Notes under the pieces: model-generated | What the model was told of the DNA's origin: nothing | The model's input: the letters and a program-made list of their open reading frames with translations, nothing else | The model's database searches: none | Assembly: GCA_025890175.1 (NCBI GenBank) | Contig: JANPYM010000003.1 | Location: 616,405-680,404 of the forward strand | Length of the DNA stretch: 64,000 nucleotides | Direction of reading: 5' to 3' | Origin: Ciborinia camelliae | Taxonomy: Eukaryota > Ascomycota > Leotiomycetes > Helotiales > Sclerotiniaceae | Shown: positions 22,646 through 36,220 of the stretch, one piece after another | Layout of the letters: every line of letters starts with the position of its first letter | Numbering within the stretch: position 1 is the first letter of the stretch | Position numbers and translations under genes: made by a program

Positions 22646-25600
22646 ATGGATCCGTTATCAATGAGCGCTAGCATCTCTGGATTGATATCCATTCTCGGTG
22701 TTATGGTCGAAAAGAGTTACAAATACATCAACACAGTTAGGGGGTATGCACAGGATGTCAAGCAGCTGGTCGACCATATGACCGATTTGTATGGCATTCT
22801 AAATAAATTACGCTTGGTGGCTTCACGGTTCGATGACGAATCTATCACCTCGACAATACAGCTTCAACATATCAATTCCTGCCGAACATTACTCGAGAAA
22901 ATCAAAGAGCGACTTGATAAAGCGGACCCCCAAAACATTGACAACCAAAAATCCGAAATCATACAAAAAGCTTCTGCAATTAGGCGAGCTCTTGTCTGGC
23001 CCTTCAAGGCTAGTGAAACAAAATCTTTGATTGCGGATGTGGATTCACTAAAGTCGACTTTGACACTTGCACTGCAAGTCGATGGAATAAATGCATTATT
23101 AGATGCGCTTGGTGACCGGAAAGCTCAAGGATTGGAGATAGGAGAAATCCGTGCAAACGTTCTTGCTCTTAGGAATGAAAAGGTGCTCTCCGTATTGAGT
23201 AAGTATCTCCCATTACTTACCATTCATGCAATTAAAGCTAAGATGTTTTGATATCAGGTAAAAAGCAAAAGAAGATTATAGAATGGATTTCACCATACGA
23301 TCCTACCCAAAGGCACCAAAATATCGCTGCAAAACTTCGACATCCAAATACTGGTCAGGTAAGGGGCAATCACCACAGAACAATCCTGTGTACCAAGTAA
23401 AAACACTGATGAAGCTTTCATCATAGTGGTTTACCAGCGGTAATCATTTTAATGAGTGGCTTGCAACGAAAGGTTCGAAGCTTTGGCTTTATGGTATTCG
23501 TAAGCGCCCGATTCCTTTCTTGTTCGGAGTATTCAATAGTCCGGACTTCCATAGAAGGCCCAAGTTTCGTATTCGAAAAGCTATAATTCTTTTAAGTATG
23601 GCTTGATTATTCAAATGTATTCAAACCTTTTTTGTCATTGGACTGTATTACGAACCATTATACACTCTGTTCTCGTTAAATTATCTCACGGCTTTGACCT
23701 GTATACTGATTTGAGCCATAGCTGGAGCCGGAAAAACTGTGTTGACGTAGGTGTATCGATAGAAAAATAAGATAATTACCTTCTTGTTGACATAACGCAG
23801 TAGCTCAATCGTCCAGTGTGTCTTTGATCAGCTGAGAACCGGTGACGGTAAATCCCCCCTCTCTTCTCACAGTGGGCGAGCCACCTCTTTCCCCCTTCAC
23901 CGCCTCAATATGAGAATACAAATGGTTTGAAACATTCTGATTTATTCCAGGCATGGCATACTTCTATTGCGACTACAAAGATCCAAAGACGCAAGATCCT
24001 CTGAATATTATTGGCTCTTTAGTTAAACAACTTGCTTTAGCTGACAATCGCGGGTTTGCAAAGTTGGAAACCGCTTGGGACGATTATTGTTCCCGTAGAG
24101 ATATGGCCCTGTCTAAAGCAGTATCTACGGAGCAACTCTGTTCATTACTTCGGGACATATCGCACTACTTTGATAATGTTCATCTAATTATTGATGCTTT
24201 AGATGAGTGTGGGCATGGACGATCAAGAATTGTCGAACTTTTAACGGAGCTAAGCGCTGGGGATAATAGCAATATTAAGATCATCTTAACATCACGCCCC
24301 GAGCCAGATATCGAGCGTCACTTATCGGAATTTATCAAAGTTTCGATTGAGGCGAACAGAAGCGACTTGGAGCTCTATGTCCATTCGGAAATGGAGGTTC
24401 GCTTGCGCGACGAACGCCTGATAATCCGAGATCAAAAGCTTAAAGAAGAGATAACGCAGCGCCTAGTAAATGAGGCACAAGGGATGTGTAAGTCCTTTCG
24501 AATTGATTGTGTGAAGAAGAATGTTAACGTTTTAGTTCGTTGGGTAACATGTCAACTTGATCATCTATGTAAATTGAACACGGACAGAGATATCCGCCAG
24601 GCTTTGAAGTCCCTTCCTCCGACATTGTTCGAAACTTATTAGAGAATACTCTACCGCATTGATCCCAGTAGTAAAGAGCTAGTACGTCGTGTTCTAGTAT
24701 GGATAGTCTGTTCCATTGTCCCCCTCTCGACACAACAACTGCTCGAAGCCGTGGCTATCAATGTGGGCGACAAGAAATTAGATAAAGACGGGATACCCAG
24801 TGAAACACGCATTCTAGAAAGGTGTAGCAGTCTTGTGAGAAAAACAGGGAGCCCGGAGAATACTCGAATTGAATTGGCACACTTTACTGTCAAGGAATTC
24901 TTATTTCTCAGACGTGAGAATTCCCCCTACACGGCATATCACATCTCGCAGGATCGCCTAAATCCCCATCTAGCAAAACTCTGCCTTACATACCTCCTCT
25001 TCAACGATTTTCGAGGTACTGGTCCTTGTACCACTAAAGAGGAAAGAGTTATGAAAGACGAAAAGTATCCGTTTTATAGATACGCCGCACTGAATTTTCC
25101 CCGGCATGCGTGCGACTTTTATCAAGATGAAGGTCTCTGGCAACTTCTTCAGAAACTTTTTGATGCTTCGAAGACAAGCAACTTCTTGTCATGGGCTCAG
25201 GAAATCTTGCTTCCTGAGTATGAGATTGCCACGAGCAAAAATATTATCTCCAAAGCAAGCACACTGCACTTCGCCGTTTTGTTGTCACTCCGCCGTGTAA
25301 CCGAATGGCTCATTTTGGACCCCGCTCTGTTGTCCTATCTGAACAACTCCACTGGCATTGGTACTCCCTTGACTTGCGCACTGGGCATAGATAGTATCGC
25401 AGAATCTTTGATGAAGGAAGTGAGGTGCACACGCCATTCACACATAAGCGATAAAGAGGAGATTTTGAAGTACTTGCTACAAGCCGGCGTGGAAGTAGAC
25501 AAGCAATTGATATTCGAAACATCAATAAAAGGTGACAAAAGAAATACAACCAGTCGGTACGTAACCGCATTAGAGATAGCCATTTTAGATCATTTTGGAT

Positions 25601-28600
25601 GGGAAGTGCTACTTCAGCATGGGGCTACAGTGACTGATTGGTGCCTTGACTTGCTCGAAGACCGCAATTGGGATTCTGGTTTTGTCGAAAGTTTCATTGA
25701 AAAAACACAAACAAAAAATGTACCAACTCATATGAATTCAAGGTTAGTCGATATTAATCACATTTCTGCATTTTAATCCTATAATTTTGCAGCTCAGCAT
25801 CATTGACGGCATGGTCTTATTTAGATTCTTAAAATTCGCAAAAAGTCATGCAAATCGGAATGAACATCTTCTGAATGAATTCTTTCATTCAATCGAAGAT
25901 ATCAGTTCTGTCGATGAGAGGGCTGCATTTCATACGGCGGCCAGTTTTGGTCAAGCAAATACAATTCTGCAACTTCTTCAAAAGGGAAGGTTGGATATAA
26001 ATTATGTCTCTAAAGGCGATGGAATGACTGCCTTGCATTGTGCTTCAATGAATGGTCATCTAGGAGTGGTAAAGATATTACTTGATCATCATGCTTCAAT
26101 TGATCTTGTCACATCATCTGACAAAATCACAAGAATTGCATTTGATGATAAATTGTTCGACTTGAAGAGTGGTACAGCTTTCCATTTGGCTGTTCGTTTC
26201 GGGCACTTAGACATCGCCAAGTTATTGGAGCTCAATGGAGCCGATATCAATAAGTCTGATAAATTTGGAATGACACCACTTCATTCGGCCACGGCGCAAA
26301 GCGTCAATATGATTGAATTTTTACTTCAGTCTTCCGGGCAGCATCATTCATTTACCGCCAAAACGCATTGGGGATGGACAGTATTAATGGCAGCAGCAAA
26401 ATTTGGCTCCATTGATATGTTCAAATTTGTTTTGCAAAACTCGGATCCTTCCATTGTACTATCGCAGGATCATTATGGCTTTAATTGTCTTCACGAAGCC
26501 ATACTATCTGGATATGATGGTCGCCGAAAAGTTGCTTTGCTTAGACGCTCATGCATAGATCCATACACACCAATAAATAAAGGATTTACACCTTTGCATC
26601 TCGCAGCTGAACGCGATTTTGATACATTCAGCGAGACTCTTGATTTCACTCTGAAAGAATTTTCTAAGGACTCTCGAAGCCCTTCCGCTCTTAAGGTTAT
26701 AACCCACCATTCATACCTACAAAGTTGCGATGCCCGGTGGTCCATTCTTGATAACGCACAGCACCCAATAAACTTTATCACCAAGTCAGGGGAATCCACT
26801 CTACAAAGGGTGATAGATGACAGGAAGTCGTTTACCCATCAAAAGTTGAGGATGCTTAGGTTACTCCTATCTACCCGAAAAGTGAACTTGGAGTTTCGAG
26901 ACAATAAAGGAAGATCGGCTTTGATAAGGCTTTGCAACATGTGGCTTCACCTTTCATCGAACAAGGTATCTCACCAACATTTTTTGGCCAGTGCCATAAT
27001 AATGCTACTGCGTTGTGGAGCTTTCGCCACTCAAGAAGACCAGGCCGGAGATACGGCACTCCATTATCTCTGTAGAATTCAGATGTTCACAGAACTTGAG
27101 TATCGATGTATATCATATTTGTTGGTCGATAGTTACGACGATGATTACGATGACGATGACGACGATGTTTTCATGACAGCATTAGAATCCTCTAAGCACA
27201 GACTCGCTTCAAGGAATGATGGCTGTAATTCGCTGATACTAGCCAATAAGTCTAATATTACTTGCTCTGCACATATTTTTCAAAGATCTGGAGATCATTC
27301 AAGACCAACCATTTGCCATCAAGATTGCCTTAAGGTTATTGTCTGCAGCTTCTATAAAACAGCTTAATAACACCTTAATCGATGGGCGTCACCTGCTCCA
27401 CATCACTATTGCTTGCAAGCAAGACCAACTTAGCCATGCGCTTCTTGATCTTGGGGTCGACACTATTTCTCCTGATGAAGGCAAACCCCCACGGACAGCT
27501 CTTGAGATGCTCTGTATTCATGGGTCAAAAGACAAGAAGCTTATTCATACAATTGTTCAAGGCCATAAAGACAAAACGATACTCAATGCCGATGGCTCTA
27601 CCATGCTTCATTTAGCATGTAAGCACAAACAAATGGCCGTTCTCGAAGCGTTACTCATTGCGGGATGGAGAGTGGAGTCACTTGATAAACCAGACCAGCT
27701 ACCCCCAATTATAAATGCTATAAAGACAGGGAATCAACATATTGTCAACATCCTTCTGAAATATGGGGCCACGCTCAAAAATGTCTATCCAAGCCCATAT
27801 CCCGCTCTAGACCGTCATATTCCCACTTTAAGCATCGCACCAAATGTAGAGATGTGTAGATTTCTTGAGAGCCAAGGTATCAACAACTGGAAAATGAAAA
27901 TTACGATTCCATTTAAATTATGGGGGGTATTTATACCAGGGTTGAGTTCCATCGCTCTACATAATACAACAGCTCTGCATTGGGTGGCTGGCTTTGGCAC
28001 TAAAGAAACAATGGAGTACGCTTTGAATTCTACCAGTGGTCTTGATATTGATTCGACAACGAGCTTTGGCTGCACCCCACTATTCTTTGCTGTATATGCC
28101 GGGAATCCAGATAATTGCAAATGTCTCCTTTCTCACGGGGCTAATGTCAATGAAACATACGGCTCTTATAAATGGACACCTTTACATCTTTCAGCTGCGC
28201 GAGGTGATGTTGAAATTGTCGAAATTCTTCTTGAGTTCGGGGCCGCTATTCATGCTCGCAATACCGGAGCATTTACTCCTGCTATGATTGCTTTGGAACG
28301 GAATCATGAGCACATTGCACAATGGCTAAAAACATTAGAGTTTTCAGCCGAAACTTGTAAGTTCTCGATATTTAATTCAAGCAATATTGCTCATACCTGT
28401 TCGAAGTTTCGTGCTAATGTCATGTCTATATAGCAAAGGTTTCCCATGTCTCATCACAAGTCAAAGCGGTTGTCCCAATAATCAAGCCTGTACAGGAGAA
28501 GACGTATATAGAAGCTGCTATCGAAGATTGTATCACTTACAGTGATTTACCAAGTCTCAAGCTCTTACTTGAAGATGGCTATAGTCTCGGGGGGTGTTGT

Positions 28601-30259
28601 CGTTGTGGATGTAGTCCACTACTTAAGGCATTTGTAGAAGACTCGTCAAAAGAAGTCATTAATTATCTACTGGATATCGGAGCCTCACTAGAGGGAGTGG
28701 AAACATGCACGCCGCCACTGATTACTTCTGGGTTTACACCTCTTCACCAAGCCGCGCTTTTGGGAGACGAGAAAATTATGAAACGAATTCTCACACTTGG
28801 TAAACCGACAAGTTCCCAGAAAGTATATCCTTTACATATTGCAGCTTATAACGGACATTCGGCTTGTGTTAGGATAATTTTGAGTCACGATCTCGAAGGA
28901 AAATGTGGTGTTGATGTGAAAAGCAGCCGTACCGAGCCTCGGTGCCACGAAGAAGCTCAAATGGTCGAAGACGAGGAATTCGATACTGTAGAAGACATTG
29001 GTGGAACAGCTTTACATTATGCTTCATGGAGAGGTCATATCGACGTTATCACAGAATTGCTAAGGTTTGGCGCGGACCTTGAGGCCCGAGACAAATTTGG
29101 AGAAACGTCACTGCATTTGGCCGCAGAAAGCGGACATCTTCAAGTATGTCAGCTTTTAGTCCTTGCTGGAGCCAATATGATGTCTCGAAATTTTGAAAAT
29201 TTGTGCCCCATCAACTACGCAATAGAAAGAAATCACCAGAAAATAGTGGAGGATATGATAAAACGAGGAGATTTTCTTGATATCCTTGACAACAATGGAA
29301 GTGATCTACTCGACTATGCTTGCAGATTTGGTAATGCAGAGATAGTAGATATGCTGATTGCTGCAGGAATGAATATCAACTCAGTTGATGATTTCGGCTG
29401 GTCGAAAATGTCCTCAGCTATTGGTGGCTCAGACCTCACGGACGGATTCTTATTAAAATTACTACCAGAGGCCAATATTCTTCAAGAACATTCCATCTTT
29501 AGGAACTTGCTTACTGATGCTTGCTTTTATGGTCGTTCATTAATCTCCACAGAGTGAGTTAGCCTACGATGTTTATAGTTTCTGACTTCTGTGGATTTGT
29601 TGCTTCCAGGAGTGACCTGTCAATGGCTTTTGTATTCTGCTCTATGTCCTGCACCAGAACTAATTTGATACAGGCTGCTGAAACGAGTACCAAAAGAACA
29701 AATCCCCACATATGTTAATTATGTTGGTTCAACCGATACACCTCTGTACTCCGCAGCAATTTCTCGAAAAGAGAGTCCAGAATTAATGGAACTTCTCATC
29801 GATTATGGAGCTGAGCTTGAAATTAGCAATTCATCACATGGCACTCCTCTTATGGGTGCGTGTTATTTTGGTCGCTACGATACTGTGGCACTCCTTCTCA
29901 AGAAAGGAGCAAAGACCACGTGCAAGAAGTCAGATGGCACAGAGCTCACTGCTGTTGGGGAAGCTAAACACCATCCTGAGATATTAACCCTGTTACAAAA
30001 CTTTGAGGAACGGGGGATGGAGGCTTTCGATGAACCCAGGCCAATTTTGGTTGCCAATATGACGAAAGTTGAGGAGTGTATGAAGAGGATTGCAGAGGAA
30101 GAGGAAAAGGAGGAAAAGGAGGAGAAGGAGAAGGAAGAGAAGGAGAGAAAAGAGGAGGAGGGAGAGGGAGAGGAGGAGGAGGAGAAGAAGAAGGAACGAG
30201 AAAAAATTGATGAAGGTGAGGCATGGGAAAGAAACGGCCTTGAGACAATTCAAGAATAA
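22646..30259 (+). pseudogene. NLR-like HeLo/NACHT/ankyrin protein with one in-frame stop
   Basis: STAND-type receptor of the kind that controls non-self recognition and cell death in fungi. Eleven exons (22646-23198, 23258-23358, 23427-23499, 23722-23746, 23801-23847, 23951-24487, 24536-25742, 25798-27224, 27286-28356, 28434-29553, 29674-30259) join to 2,248 codons. The N-terminus resembles the fungal HeLo-like/STAND N-terminal domain (MDPLSMSASISGLISILGV). NACHT: Walker A GIPGAGKT at 241-248, Walker B LIIDALDE at 345-352, then ILTSRPEPDI. A long ankyrin array fills about residues 880-2180; the tail is Glu/Lys-rich. Codon 481 is TAG (24640-24642), inside a FETY-x-RIL block where family members usually have Glu. 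It would truncate the protein before the ankyrins, yet everything downstream stays open. Intron 27225-27285 is my inference; without it a frameshift must be assumed. Nonsense allele, readthrough or assembly error are all possible. Confidence 0.8.
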
Positions 30260-31337
30260 AAGAATTCGGCGGCAAAAAACGCAATTTGACAGAAACAACG
30301 ACTTCGCTTCATATATTAGAGATTTTTGTTAACTTCCTTGCTTGTTTAACCACTGTACTTTAAATGAGTTTTTTTTTGCTTAATCTATTATTTCCAACTT
30401 CATTGCTACTTACCCATCCTTATTAGATCCTCATGTTCTTCATTGATCATCCCAACAACTACCCACGGATAAGGCTTTTCATCCACAATCTACAAATCAT
30501 TTGATTCGTCTCTTATGGTCAATTCAAATTTGAACATTCATCAATTTATCTATTTCGCACGATCTGTTTACTCTTTGTAGCTCCACTCAGCTGCAGTGTC
30601 CACTAAATGTTACACGAATCAATTCCCCTCATAATTGAGCTCGATTTTAGTAAACAGTATCGAAATAATCCGTGATTTATATAATTCGTACAGCAGAGAA
30701 TAGTTGGTGATAATTGTTGGCGGCTAATAGCCACGGGTAGAGATCTCTCAATGAGTTCCTGTCTTTGGTCATATAAGTTTATGTAACCCAAAGAGGTCTT
30801 TGGCCAAAAATTAAATTTTCTTTTGCAGATTGTTTTGTTGTAATTGATTGCAATGCGCTATCATGTACAAGCGCAATGCAACTAGTGAAAACAAGTTCAG
30901 TTCCCGCAAACTCTATACCCTATTTAGCAAAAGCTGGCAAATGGATTGCATTCAAGCGATTTTCAGCGAAATGCAACCACATTTTGTAAAGAAAAAAAAA
31001 AATGCTGACCTCTCATACAACATCGCAACCCGCTGTTCAGCCCCGTTTGTCTATGCGAGGAAATGGTCCATGCGGACGCTCATTGGTCAATAGGCCGATC
31101 CGGGCGCATAGATGAATGGGACTCAACAGCCCCCCTTCGCTCGCTTAAAATCATGTCCAATCAGCATCTTATCCAGTCTTTAGGCCGCACATATATGCAC
31201 ATGCTGTTATCGAGCTGCCGACGGTTGTTGTACTACATTCAAATGACGGGATTTTCTCATTATATAAGCATAGGACAGAATCCTTCTTGTATTTGCTGTG
31301 TCTCTAGAGATTCTCGTAATGCAGTGACATCGATATC
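30260..31337. other. Intergenic, NLR / cytochrome P450
   Basis: About 1.1 kb without a supported gene; AT-rich in the first half. It includes the TATATAAG element of the P450 gene. Confidence 0.5.
31261..31268 (+). promoter_or_regulatory. TATA box of the P450 gene
   Basis: TATATAAG, 77 bp upstream of the P450 start codon. Confidence 0.5.
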
Positions 31338-33422
31338 ATGTTCGACTATATTATCTGGTTTTTGGTTTCCATCCTCGTACTTTGGGTTTCCAAAGCATAT
31401 CTTTCACTAAGTCGCCATATTGCGATTGCGAAGACCACGGGACTTCCTTATGTTGTCTCACGTGAGTTGACGATGAAATATCTCAATTGATCGTGATCGT
31501 CTTGCTGACTTGTCCTTGTAGCCATCGCTGGTTTCGCGGGATTTTTTTGGACCGGTATTCATGATGTTGTTTTCGATCTTCTGCAAAGTCTTCCATATTC
31601 TCAAGATTGGTTATATCCAATGATTATGTATATTCACGTTTCTTTCACCAATACCCACTCCTGACCCATAACAGGTACCTTGAACCCCATCACGGATGGC
31701 GTTATGCTCATGAATTGCGCGAACTACATGGTGAAGCATTTTTCATCATTAGTCCCGGCCAAATATACCTCTATGTCAGTAATGCGGATGCCATAAACCA
31801 GATAACCACTCGGCGAAACCAATTCTCGAAAGCCCTTGAGATATATGAAATTATCAATATTTTCGGCAAGAGTATTCTTACCACGGAAAAGGAGGAATGG
31901 AAACGTCACAAGAAGGTTGTTGCGCCAGCATTTTCGGAAAAGAATAATGTTTTGGTGTGGAGAGAAACTATTAAGCAGACAAATGGAATGCTGAAGTTTT
32001 GGTCCCGAACAAAAGGCTCAGATGATGAGAATCTGAAGGTCGAAAATACAGCGCCTGATACTGCAGTTTTGACTCTGCATATTATTAGTGTGGCGGCATA
32101 TGGCATGAGTCAGAGCTGGGAGGGAGATGATGAAGAGCAATTGGGAGATGATTTGGTTCATGGTTTTAGTACTGCAAGGCTTGAGGGGAATCATGAGTTG
32201 ATGTTCAAGAATGCACTCAGTGTATTTTTGCATGGAATCATTTGGGCTGCACTTGCTCCAATGTGGGTGTATGGTGAGTAAATTTTACGTTTCTCAACAA
32301 ATCTAGGAAGCCACATCTAACGATAGTTTAGAAAAGTCGCCCTTCAAGATCCATAAGAAATGGTATCAGTCATACATTGAATGTGGAAACTATTTCAATG
32401 AGCTATTTGACCACCAACTGCAGATCATTGAGCGTGGTGGGGCCGATGACACTGAAACCACGGCCATCATTGGTAATTACTGTTATCTTTCGTATTATGA
32501 GAATGCTAACAAATGGTCAGGCTCACTGGTTGCAGCTACTCAAACTGACCCTTCGAACTCTTCAAAGATGATGCTCACTAAACAAGAAGTAATAGCCGAC
32601 TCCTTCATACTCCTCTTTGCCGGTCACGAAACCACCGGCAATACAATCCACTTTATATTTCTCTTCCTTGCTATTTCTATCTCCTCACAAGGCCAACTTC
32701 AGTCAACACTCGATACACTTCTTTCGAACCGGTCATCCAATTCCTGGAACTACGAATCGGATTTCCCAGCTTTATTCAACAGTTTCGTGGGAGCCGTCAT
32801 AAATGAAACTTTAAGACTCATGCAACCCGTTACTGATGTACCAAAAGTGAACCGAGAATCACAACAAATTAATGTCGACGGAAAAATGGTTACGATTCCG
32901 GCAAATACTTTTACGCACTTAAATATAGTAGGTGTGCATCGAACCCCGCGATATTGGCCGTGTAAAAAGAGTGAAATAAGCGATAAAGACCACGATTTGG
33001 ATGATTTCATACCTACAAGGTGGTTACCAGGTTACGAAACAAATTCAAATGACAAAGCATCCCCCGATAACTCGAGCGAAGGACTACTATTTGTACCGCG
33101 CAAAGGAGCATTTATACCGTTTTCGGAAGGCGCCCGAGGATGTCCCGGAAAACGATTTGCGCAGGTTGAGATGGTTGCTGCATTGGCTGCGATATTTAAA
33201 GAATGGAGCGTTGAGTTGGATGTAGAAAGGTGGGCGAGTGATGATGAAGTTGAAAAGATGGGAGTCGACGGTCGGAAAGTAATTTATGAGAAAGCGATGC
33301 AGAGAGCAAGAAAACTTATAAAGGAGAGTGAGACGGTCATTACGCTGCAGATGGTTGGAGAATCGGTTCCTTTGAGGTTTGTGAAAAGGGGTAAGGAGAG
33401 GTTTAAGGGATGTTTTATTTGA
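31338..33422 (+). CDS. Cytochrome P450 monooxygenase
   Basis: Haem-thiolate monooxygenase; substrate unknown. Exons 31338-31461, 31522-31627, 31675-32273, 32332-32472 and 32521-33422 join in frame to 623 residues, longer than the usual 500-550. An N-terminal membrane anchor (YIIWFLVSILVLWVSKAYL) points to the endoplasmic reticulum. The I-helix motif AGHETTGNT begins at residue 357, the ExxR motif is in NETLRLMQP, and the haem loop FSEGARGCPGKRFA places the axial Cys at residue 531. The region between K-helix and haem loop holds an acidic insertion (KKSEISDKDHDLDD and later NSNDKASPDNSS), which accounts for some of the extra length. The overall style is that of a CYP3/4-clan-like fungal P450, but I cannot assign a CYP family. 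The gene stands alone, with no evident biosynthetic cluster beside it. Confidence 0.95.
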
Positions 33423-36220
33423 AGATGGTTAACTTATGTTGATTGTTAATGGTTAGAACATGTTATTAACACATACTATGTTCGCAGTTGTCAGCTATTA
33501 AGCGTTCTGGATTTTCTTCATTGTTGTGCTACATTTTTTCGGCTCTCTGACGGTATTTGTCTAATTGAAGTGGCTGATCTTGATATCTTGACCACCTCTT
33601 GTCCTGTGTAGCCAAAAGGGCTAGCTGAGAGAGGATCTTTTACTTTTGATGACTATTGGCTGATCACTTCTGGAAAGAAAATTTTCTGATAAGTCTACTC
33701 ACAAGATCTTGTCTGTCCCGACCTATTTCTACAAAGAAGGGTAGTAGTTTTACAAGAGAATTGTCAGGGGCCGAATTTCGATTTCGCAAGACACATCCCG
33801 GATCACGTTACGAAATTCCTTTTCTCAAGCATACAGAGACTTTGTACAATCTGGAAGCAATGAAAGGCGTGAAAACCATCTCGAATGGTATCTAATCTAA
33901 CTTGAAGAAAATACCCAAGAACTCCCACACAAACAGAGCCACAAGGTTATGAATCATTTATTACAAGAAAGAATAGTCTAGAAAGCCAAAGTGGGCAGCT
34001 CATTGGTCAGACACATTACATTTACAACTGAAAACAACTTTCGGAGGGGCCCAAGGAGCTCCGAGAGAAAATAGATCGGCCCAGTGCCCGGTATCAACAC
34101 CGATTGCTTAGAGCTCGGATTAGAACGCAAGCAAATTGAATTACACTCCTTTTCCTAGCTTCTTTTCTTGCATTTCCGCTTCGATTCTTCGTCTAGGTGG
34201 CCATGTCTTACAGGTTACGAGGTGACTCCTGGAACCAATATCTATTGCTGTATTGATATTTATCGTCATACGCAGTCCTAGAAATTTTGAGAAACGGTTG
34301 GAGTTGACAACTTCGAAGCCATGATGTCCGAAGATGGAGTCACTAGAGGAGCAGTTAGATTCACAAATTTAAGACGCGGCTTTCTCGGGGGCTATGGGCA
34401 AGCAACGTATCTCTCATAGAGAAGGTTGTTAGACTGGCAAGTTGAAACGAGCGTTATATGATCCAAATCGTGCGCGAAAATCCAACAAAAATGGAAGCAA
34501 GCAATTTTCGATATCCGCCAAAGGACATAAATATACAAGCCTCCAAACAGTTACTTGCATAAGTTGCCTTCATTACTTGGTCGTGGCTACGTACTCTGCT
34601 TCTATTCAGATTGAAGAATTCTACCTACTCAGTAGTAAATTCGTTTGTTAATCTATAAAGACGTCATTTCGGATTCGCCATTGTTATTAATAATTTGAGT
34701 ACCAGTTATAACAAGCTCAATATCACCACGCCCATGATAACCAGCGCGATGGCGAGCACGAGATTTTGTAGCGGGGAACTATTCTTTTTATTTGGCTAAT
34801 TGAGAAGTTCATTGCTTAAATCCAGCGCAAACAATCAATCCCGTGTCAAGCCGTAGGGCCAGATGGGATTGAAATCTTTGAATGCCAAATCCATATGGGC
34901 CATTGATAAAATCTCAAATTTCTCGCATGGGATGGGAGTAGTTGGATGCTTGAACTTAGTCTGCATACCTAGGTACCCATTATTGAATACCTACCTATGG
35001 ACATCTGGTAAATTTTCGTTGGGGAATGTTTGAATCAAGATTGGTTATTGAACGAATCACTAAATCCATACGTGGAATAAGAATGGTGGAATGTTTTATA
35101 TCAGATTGGATATCTATTCATGATTGAATATCTGGACATCTGAAGATACATTGATCTTTAAGGCACGATACGAAATTATCTACGACCCTACGCAGCTTAG
35201 CTACGCTCCAGCATGATAGCCTCAAAGTTAAAACTTAACATCACCCAATTCGTCTCCGATGTAACAAAAGCAGTCCATGATTTCCATCTCAAAATATCCC
35301 AGTATCGCAATAGTTCCAAGCCATCTTGACCATTCCATCCGTAACTGCAACTGCAGATTTCCTTGGGAAACAACGTATAATAGCAAATCTCAAAATATCC
35401 CGACAACCCTCCAGTCTACCTCCTGCAACTCATCAATTCTGCATCAACTGCGGTTTAATCTCCATTTTCACCCAACACCGGCTTTCCCTTGGAACTCGGC
35501 TGCCGGTGCGCGTATACGTTGATTGTTCAGCTATGCAAATCATGATGTTGTGGTATGCTGGAAATAGGGTATCGATGATGAATTATAAAACACTGGCTCG
35601 AGGAAGGGGGAAGAAGACTGTTGAGTGAAATGTAGGGGTCGAAAGGAAGGCTTAGGGGTTGGAATAAAAGTGTACACGGAGTGAAATTCCTTAGCATGAA
35701 TTTCTATGTTTAGGGTGGGAGATTCTGGTGTATTCATGGATTTTATAAAGCTAGACACTTTGTATCCTACATTTTCAGATTTCTTGTTGATGAATGGCAA
35801 TTGAGTTTTGAGCTACGTATCACGGGTGGAGAGTTCAATGTTAGTAAAGTCAGCCATATTCCAAGAAAACGCATCCATAGCATGAAGTACATCATGGCCG
35901 TTAATAATATCTACAAAGGAAATCATTACCTCCTGAACCCAGTATGTATACATGATGTTACAATCTGTAATCATCCTGATCCATACCGAATATCTACGCC
36001 GAACAGAATTGAAGTTTATTCAAACTCCAAATAAGAAAAACCATAGTACCAGCACTAATGAATGAACTAAAAACCCCATAGAAAACGATAAAACAATTCC
36101 ATATCATTTCCCAAAAAGACTTATTTATTCAGACCAAGTAATCATGCATAAAATCCAACACCCAACTCCATATTTGAATTCCCCACGACCACCCCTCAAC
36201 CCTCCACTCCCCAAAGCAAA
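33423..36220. other. Gene desert between P450 and pirin
   Basis: About 2.8 kb with no gene I can name. One minus-strand frame at about 34140-34335 is open for some 65 codons without its own start and ends in a charged, protein-like tail (WPPRRRIEAEMQEKKLGKGV); it may be the 3' end of a decayed gene of unknown family. The word CTCAAAATATCCC occurs twice (near 35286 and 35390). Otherwise the stretch is AT-rich, with short frames only. Confidence 0.4.

Noticed and set aside
24593..24690. Intron that would remove the TAG in the NLR gene (GTTCGA donor, CCCAG acceptor, 42 bp)
   Set aside because: In frame, but the donor is poor, the length is at the lower limit, and it would delete the conserved FETY-x-RIL block.
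29964..30298. Pro- or Leu-rich frames on the minus strand
   Set aside because: Antisense of the Glu/Lys-rich C-terminus of the NLR-like gene.
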